Source of the DNA: Gallaecimonas kandeliae
GTDB taxonomy: Bacteria; Pseudomonadota; Gammaproteobacteria; Enterobacterales; Gallaecimonadaceae
DNA length: 64,000 bases
Direction of reading: 5' to 3'
Assembly (NCBI RefSeq): GCF_030450055.1
Contig: NZ_CP118480.1
Location: 833,415-897,414, forward strand
A model generated the notes under the pieces. The model had not been told where the DNA came from. It made no database searches and saw only the letters and a program-made list of their open reading frames with translations. This document shows positions 60,184 through 64,000 of this stretch, one piece after another; position 1 is the stretch's first letter; each line of letters starts with the position of its first letter. Position numbers and translations under genes: made by a program.

Positions 60184-61551
60184 ATGTTCGAAAATCTGAG
60201 CGACAGGCTGACGCGTACCCTGAAAAATATCAGCGGCCGTGGGCGCCTGACCGAAGACAACATCAAGGACACCCTGCGCGAAGTCCGCATGGCCCTGCTG
60301 GAGGCCGACGTGGCCTTGCCGGTGGTGCGCGACTTCGTGGCCAAGGTCAAGGAGCGGGCCCTGGGGGCCGAGGTCACCAAGTCCCTGACTCCGGGCCAGG
60401 TCTTTATCAAGATAGTACGCGACGAGCTGGAAGCGGCCATGGGCGAGGCCAACGAGGCCCTGAACCTGGCGGCCCAGCCGCCGGCCGTGGTGTTGATGGC
60501 GGGCCTGCAGGGCGCCGGTAAGACCACCTCCGTCGCCAAGCTGGCCCGTTTCCTCAAGGAACGCCACAAGAAAAAGGTGATGGTGGTCAGTGCCGACATC
60601 TACCGTCCGGCGGCCATCAAGCAGCTCGAGACCCTGGCCGGCGAGGTGGGGGTCAGCTTCCATCCTTCCGACATCTCCCAGGACCCGGTTGCCATAGCCC
60701 AGGGTGCCATCGACGCCGCCAAGAAAGGCTTCTATGACGTGCTGCTGCTGGACACCGCCGGCCGCCTGCACATCGACGGCGACATGATGGCCGAGATCCA
60801 GCGCCTGCACGGCGCCGTCAAGCCGGTGGAAACCCTGTTCGTGGTGGACGCCATGACCGGCCAGGACGCCGCCAACACCGCCAAGGCCTTCCACGAGGCC
60901 CTGCCGCTGACCGGCGTCATCCTCACCAAGGTCGACGGTGATGCTCGCGGCGGTGCCGCCCTGTCCATCCGCGCCATCACCGGCAAGCCCATCAAGTTCT
61001 TGGGTATGGGCGAGAAGACCGACGCCCTGGAGCCCTTCCACCCCGACCGGGTGGCGTCCCGCATCCTCGGCATGGGTGACGTGCTGTCCCTCATCGAGGA
61101 AGTGGAGCGCACCGTCGACAAGGAAAAAGCCGCCAAGCTGGCCGACAAGGTCAAGAAGGGCAAAGGCTTCGACCTCGAAGACTTCCGCGAGCAGCTTGAG
61201 CAGATGAACAACATGGGCGGCATGATGGGCCTGCTCACCAAGCTGCCAGGCATGGGCCAGATCTCCGAGCAGATCAAAGGCCAGATGGACGACAAACTCA
61301 CCAAGCGCATGGGGGCCATCATCAGCTCCATGACCCCCGGTGAGCGCCGCCAGCCCGAGGTCATCAAGGGCTCGCGCAAGCGCCGCATCGCCATGGGCGC
61401 CGGTGTCGAGGTGCATGAAGTGAACAAGCTGCTCAAGCAGTTCACCCAGATGCAGAAGATGATGAAGAAGATGTCCGGCAAGGGCGGCATGATGAAGATG
61501 ATGCGCTCCATGAAGGGCATGATGCCCCCTGGCGGCATGCCCAAGCTCTGA
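60184..61551 (+). CDS. ffh: Signal recognition particle protein Ffh
   Basis: GTPase subunit of the signal recognition particle, delivering inner-membrane proteins to FtsY. N domain (1-85), G domain with GLQGAGKTTSVAKLA, DTAGRLHID and TKVDGDARGGAAL, then the methionine-rich M domain that binds 4.5S RNA (GSRKRRIAMGAG, MQKMMKKM). The 455-residue length matches E. coli (453). A TATACT-like minus-10 lies at 60146-60151 without a clear minus-35. Confidence 0.98.
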   Translation: MFENLSDRLTRTLKNISGRGRLTEDNIKDTLREVRMALLEADVALPVVRDFVAKVKERALGAEVTKSLTPGQVFIKIVRDELEAAMGEANEALNLAAQPPAVVLMAGLQGAGKTTSVAKLARFLKERHKKKVMVVSADIYRPAAIKQLETLAGEVGVSFHPSDISQDPVAIAQGAIDAAKKGFYDVLLLDTAGRLHIDGDMMAEIQRLHGAVKPVETLFVVDAMTGQDAANTAKAFHEALPLTGVILTKVDGDARGGAALSIRAITGKPIKFLGMGEKTDALEPFHPDRVASRILGMGDVLSLIEEVERTVDKEKAAKLADKVKKGKGFDLEDFREQLEQMNNMGGMMGLLTKLPGMGQISEQIKGQMDDKLTKRMGAIISSMTPGERRQPEVIKGSRKRRIAMGAGVEVHEVNKLLKQFTQMQKMMKKMSGKGGMMKMMRSMKGMMPPGGMPKL

Positions 61552-61582
61552 GCTAATCCCTTCCTTTTCTCTGCGCGTTTTG

Positions 61583-61604
61583 AGAGGCGGCCCGGGCCGC
61601 CTCT
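61583..61604. other. Perfect 22-base palindrome between ffh and rpsP
   Basis: AGAGGCGGCCC is followed directly by its complement. It lacks a T-run, so it is not a classic terminator; it may act as one with Rho or protect the mRNA end. Confidence 0.5.
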
Positions 61605-61727
61605 ACTATTGTCTATCCCGCCGCCGCCTTTTCTTGCATTCAAGTGCAATCTGAGTAAAATTGCCGGGCTTTACAGCATGGGCCCCCTCCGGGCCCGCCA
61701 TTCACTTGTATCAACCAAGAGGACGGT

Positions 61728-61970
61728 ATGGTTACCATTCGTTTGGCACGTGGCGGCGCTAAAAAGCGTCCGTTCTATCAAGTTGTCGTTGCTGACAGCC
61801 GTAACTCCCGTGACGGGCGTTTCATCGAGCGCGTTGGCTTCTTCAACCCCGTCGCCCGTGGCCAGGAAGAGAAACTGCGCCTGGACGTGGATCGCATCAA
61901 CCACTGGGTTTCCCAGGGTGCGGCCATGACCGATCGCGTAGCTCAACTGGTCAAGAGCAACAAGGCTTAA
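61728..61970 (+). CDS. rpsP: 30S ribosomal protein S16
   Basis: An 80-residue ribosomal protein of the small subunit, needed for 30S assembly. The opening [22 protein letters not shown] is family-typical (shown here as two parts: [16 protein letters not shown] and QVVVAD). It leads the rpsP-rimM-trmD-rplS operon, with codon use like highly expressed genes. A GAGGA ribosome site precedes the ATG. Confidence 0.98.
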   Translation: MVTIRLARGGAKKRPFYQVVVADSRNSRDGRFIERVGFFNPVARGQEEKLRLDVDRINHWVSQGAAMTDRVAQLVKSNKA

Positions 61971-62004
61971 TTAGCCACCGTTTTCCCAGAGGTAAAGGCT
62001 TTTC

Positions 62005-62523
62005 ATGGAAAAGATCACTGTTGGCCGACTCGGCGCCCCTTACGGTATCCGTGGCTGGGTCAAGGTGAATTCCTTTACCGACGATCCGGAAAACATCTTC
62101 TCCTACCAACCCTGGCTCTTGGGCCGTGATGGGGACTGGCAGGAGAGAGGCATCGTCAAATGGCGACGCCACAACAAGGGCCTGGTAGTGCTCTTGGACC
62201 AAGTTACCGATCGCAACGGCGCCGAGCTGTTGAATGGCATGGACATCGCAGTCGAAGCCTCTCAACTGCCGGAGCTTGCTGATGGCGACTACTACTGGCG
62301 CGACCTGGAAGGGCTTCGCGTGGTCAACCTCCAGGGCTATGACCTGGGCCAGGTGGACCACCTGATGGAGACCGGTTCCAACGACGTGCTGGTGGTCAAG
62401 GCCAACAGCCGAGACAGTTTTGGTCAACGTGAACGATTGATCCCCTTCGTCACAGAACAGTTCATCAAGAAGGTCGACATCCCTGGTGGTGTCATCGAGG
62501 TGGACTGGGATCCCAGCTTCTGA
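62005..62523 (+). CDS. rimM: 16S rRNA processing protein RimM
   Basis: Ribosome maturation factor that binds S19 and the 30S head. The 172-residue sequence begins [18 protein letters not shown] and has the PRC-barrel C-terminal part ([40 protein letters not shown]). It overlaps trmD by one base (TGATG). Confidence 0.97.
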   Translation: MEKITVGRLGAPYGIRGWVKVNSFTDDPENIFSYQPWLLGRDGDWQERGIVKWRRHNKGLVVLLDQVTDRNGAELLNGMDIAVEASQLPELADGDYYWRDLEGLRVVNLQGYDLGQVDHLMETGSNDVLVVKANSRDSFGQRERLIPFVTEQFIKKVDIPGGVIEVDWDPSF

Positions 62524-63269
62524 TGAAGCTGGCGGTTGTCACCCTTTTCCCCGACATGTTCCGGGCATTGACCGAACACGGGGTGATGGGGCGAGCCATA
62601 GACAAGGGTTTATTGCGGCTTGAGTGCGTGAATCCCCGTGATTTCACCACCGACAAGCATCGCACCGTGGACGACAGGCCTTACGGCGGTGGTCCCGGCA
62701 TGCTGATGAAGGTCGAGCCGCTGCAAGACGCCATTGCTGTAGCCAAGGCCGCAGCAGGTGCGCAGGCTAAGGTGGTTTACCTTTCGCCCCAGGGCCGAAG
62801 GCTGGACCAACAAGGCGTCCGAACCCTGGCCAAGGCCGAAGCCTTGGTATTGGTGTGCGGCCGTTACGAAGGCATAGACGAGCGCGTGATAACGTCGCTG
62901 GTAGACGAAGAATGGTCTATAGGTGATTACGTGCTGTCCGGCGGGGAACTCCCTGCCATGGTGCTGATTGACGCTGTCGCCCGGCTGGTGCCGGGAGTAC
63001 TGGGTCATGATCAGTCAGCCGAAGAGGACTCTTTCGCGACGGGGCTGCTCGACTGCCCCCACTATACGCGGCCTGAGGTACTCGACGGCATGACGGTACC
63101 AGAAGTCCTTCTGAGCGGTGATCACCAGGCCATCCGCCGTTGGCGCCTCAAGGCGTCACTGGGCCGGACTTGGCAAAGGCGTCCGGATCTGCTGGACAAC
63201 CTAGCTCTGACTGACGAGCAGGAACTACTTCTTGCTGAATTTATCCGCGAACAAGCGGATCACAGTTAA
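62523..63269 (+). CDS. trmD: tRNA (guanine-37-N1)-methyltransferase
   Basis: Methylates G37 next to the anticodon to prevent frameshifting. The 248-residue enzyme has a knotted SAM-binding fold: [32 protein letters not shown] and [15 protein letters not shown], all intact. It overlaps rimM by one base and precedes rplS. Confidence 0.98.
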   Translation: MKLAVVTLFPDMFRALTEHGVMGRAIDKGLLRLECVNPRDFTTDKHRTVDDRPYGGGPGMLMKVEPLQDAIAVAKAAAGAQAKVVYLSPQGRRLDQQGVRTLAKAEALVLVCGRYEGIDERVITSLVDEEWSIGDYVLSGGELPAMVLIDAVARLVPGVLGHDQSAEEDSFATGLLDCPHYTRPEVLDGMTVPEVLLSGDHQAIRRWRLKASLGRTWQRRPDLLDNLALTDEQELLLAEFIREQADHS

Positions 63270-63299
63270 GTCTCAGTTACACCTAGGGAAATTGAAATT

Positions 63300-63653
63300 A
63301 TGAGCAACATCATCAAGCAACTTGAAGACGAACAGCTGAAACAGGACGTCCCGGCCTTTGCCCCCGGTGACACCCTGGTTGTTTCCGTCCGTGTTAAAGA
63401 AGGCGATAAAGAGCGTCTGCAGGCTTTCGAAGGCGTGGTTATCGCCAAGCGTAACCGCGGCCTGCACTCCGCTTTCACCGTGCGTAAGATCTCCAACGGT
63501 GAAGGTGTTGAGCGTGTCTTCCAGACCCACAGCCCCCTGATCGCCAAGATCGAGGTCAAGCGTCGCGGTGACGTACGTCGCGCCAAGCTGTACTACCTGC
63601 GCAGCCGCACCGGTAAGGCAGCTCGCATCCGCGAGAAGCTGACCAGCAAGTAA
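63300..63653 (+). CDS. rplS: 50S ribosomal protein L19
   Basis: A 117-residue ribosomal protein at the subunit interface. [20 protein letters not shown] and [20 protein letters not shown] are conserved. It ends the rpsP operon and is followed by a strong terminator. Confidence 0.98.
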   Translation: MSNIIKQLEDEQLKQDVPAFAPGDTLVVSVRVKEGDKERLQAFEGVVIAKRNRGLHSAFTVRKISNGEGVERVFQTHSPLIAKIEVKRRGDVRRAKLYYLRSRTGKAARIREKLTSK

Positions 63654-63676
63654 TGGTCGCTGTATAAAGCAAAATG

Positions 63677-63704
63677 AAACCCCGCCATCTGGCGGGGTTT
63701 TTTT
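63677..63704. terminator. rplS operon terminator
   Basis: AAACCCCGCC (63677-63686) pairs with GGCGGGGTTT (63691-63700), followed by TTTT. The A-run opposite suggests it also serves the convergent DUF1428 gene. Confidence 0.9.
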
Positions 63705-63751
63705 ATGCCTTGCCAACGGCGCCTGTCACAGCGGCTAAGCCGGGGCTGGCC

Positions 63752-64000
63752 TCAGGGCTGGTATTGCACCGACGGTGTGAAGCCGCCCCAGAACATGCGC
63801 TTGCCGTCGAAGGGCATCTTGCTGGCATCCATCATGTCGGCCAAGCGGGGATCCTTGAAGACCTTGTCGTTGATGGCGTCCCTGGCTTCCCTGGAAGGGT
63901 AGGTGATCCAGGCGAAGATCACCGTCTCGCCGGGCTGGAGCTGCACCGCCTGGGGAAAGGAGGTGAGCTTGCCCTCCTTGACGTCGTCGGCGACGCACTC
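63752..64000 (-). CDS. DUF1428 (YbaA-like) protein, C-terminal fragment (runs off window)
   Basis: The last 82 codons of a minus-strand gene whose start lies beyond 64000. The visible part contains CVADDVKEGKLTSFPQAVQL, TVIFAWITYPSREARDAIND, DPRLADMMDASKMPFDGKRM and WGGFTPSV, matching DUF1428 proteins such as E. coli YbaA, small cytoplasmic proteins of unknown role with a ferredoxin-like dimeric fold. It converges with rplS. Confidence 0.85.
   Translation of the reverse strand, partial: ECVADDVKEGKLTSFPQAVQLQPGETVIFAWITYPSREARDAINDKVFKDPRLADMMDASKMPFDGKRMFWGGFTPSVQYQP

Overview
This window is a 64 kb stretch of a high-GC gammaproteobacterial chromosome. Gene order is close to that of Shewanella, Aeromonas and their relatives: rpoE-rseABC-lepA-lepB-rnc-era-recO-pdxJ-acpS, barA/rlmD-relA-mazG-pyrG-eno, ftsB-ispD-ispF-truD-surE-pcm-nlpD-rpoS, recA-recX-alaS-lysC-csrA and ffh-rpsP-rimM-trmD-rplS. 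The blend suggests a Gallaecimonas-like genome. That placement is inference from gene content only; no rRNA is present to settle it.

Layout. 1-2.4 kb: a ygfZ fragment, sdhE-ygfX and nadB. 2.5-12.4 kb: one long forward run from the envelope-stress operon (rpoE, rseA, rseB, rseC) through lepA, two tandem lepB genes, rnc, era, recO, pdxJ and acpS. 12.4-22.4 kb: an accessory zone with uppP, a solute-binding-like protein, a low-GC four-gene operon of unknown function, a VOC enzyme/LysR pair, small membrane proteins, and a modification-dependent-type HNH endonuclease gene cut in two by an IS903-type element. Three copies of a hairpin-rich dispersed repeat lie here, two of them inverted around the most foreign-looking part. 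22.5-52.5 kb: core genes for signalling (BarA, RelA, two c-di-GMP proteins, RpoS, CsrA), DNA repair (MutS, RecA, RecX), isoprenoid synthesis and translation. 52.6-53.8 kb: a tRNA-Ser and three tRNA-Arg genes, followed by 278-bp tandem repeats that each end in a copy of the tRNA-Arg 3' end. 54-64 kb: gshA, a trans-sulfuration enzyme behind a likely attenuator, a lipoprotein transglycosylase, a CorB-type protein, ypjD, ffh and the rpsP operon, ending inside a DUF1428 gene.

How the genes fit together. Three stress circuits are visible: sigma-E with its anti-sigma partners and a second matching promoter at uppP; RpoS with stringent response (RelA); and the Csr circuit, with BarA and CsrA both present. 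RecA has a textbook LexA-box promoter. Many neighbours overlap by 1-8 bases, so translational coupling is common.

The least explained items are the tRNA-tail repeats (similar in design to the E. coli tyrT/rtT repeats), the four-gene low-GC operon at 14.8-16.3 kb, the apparent CTG start of recX, and the structured leader upstream of the metB-like gene.
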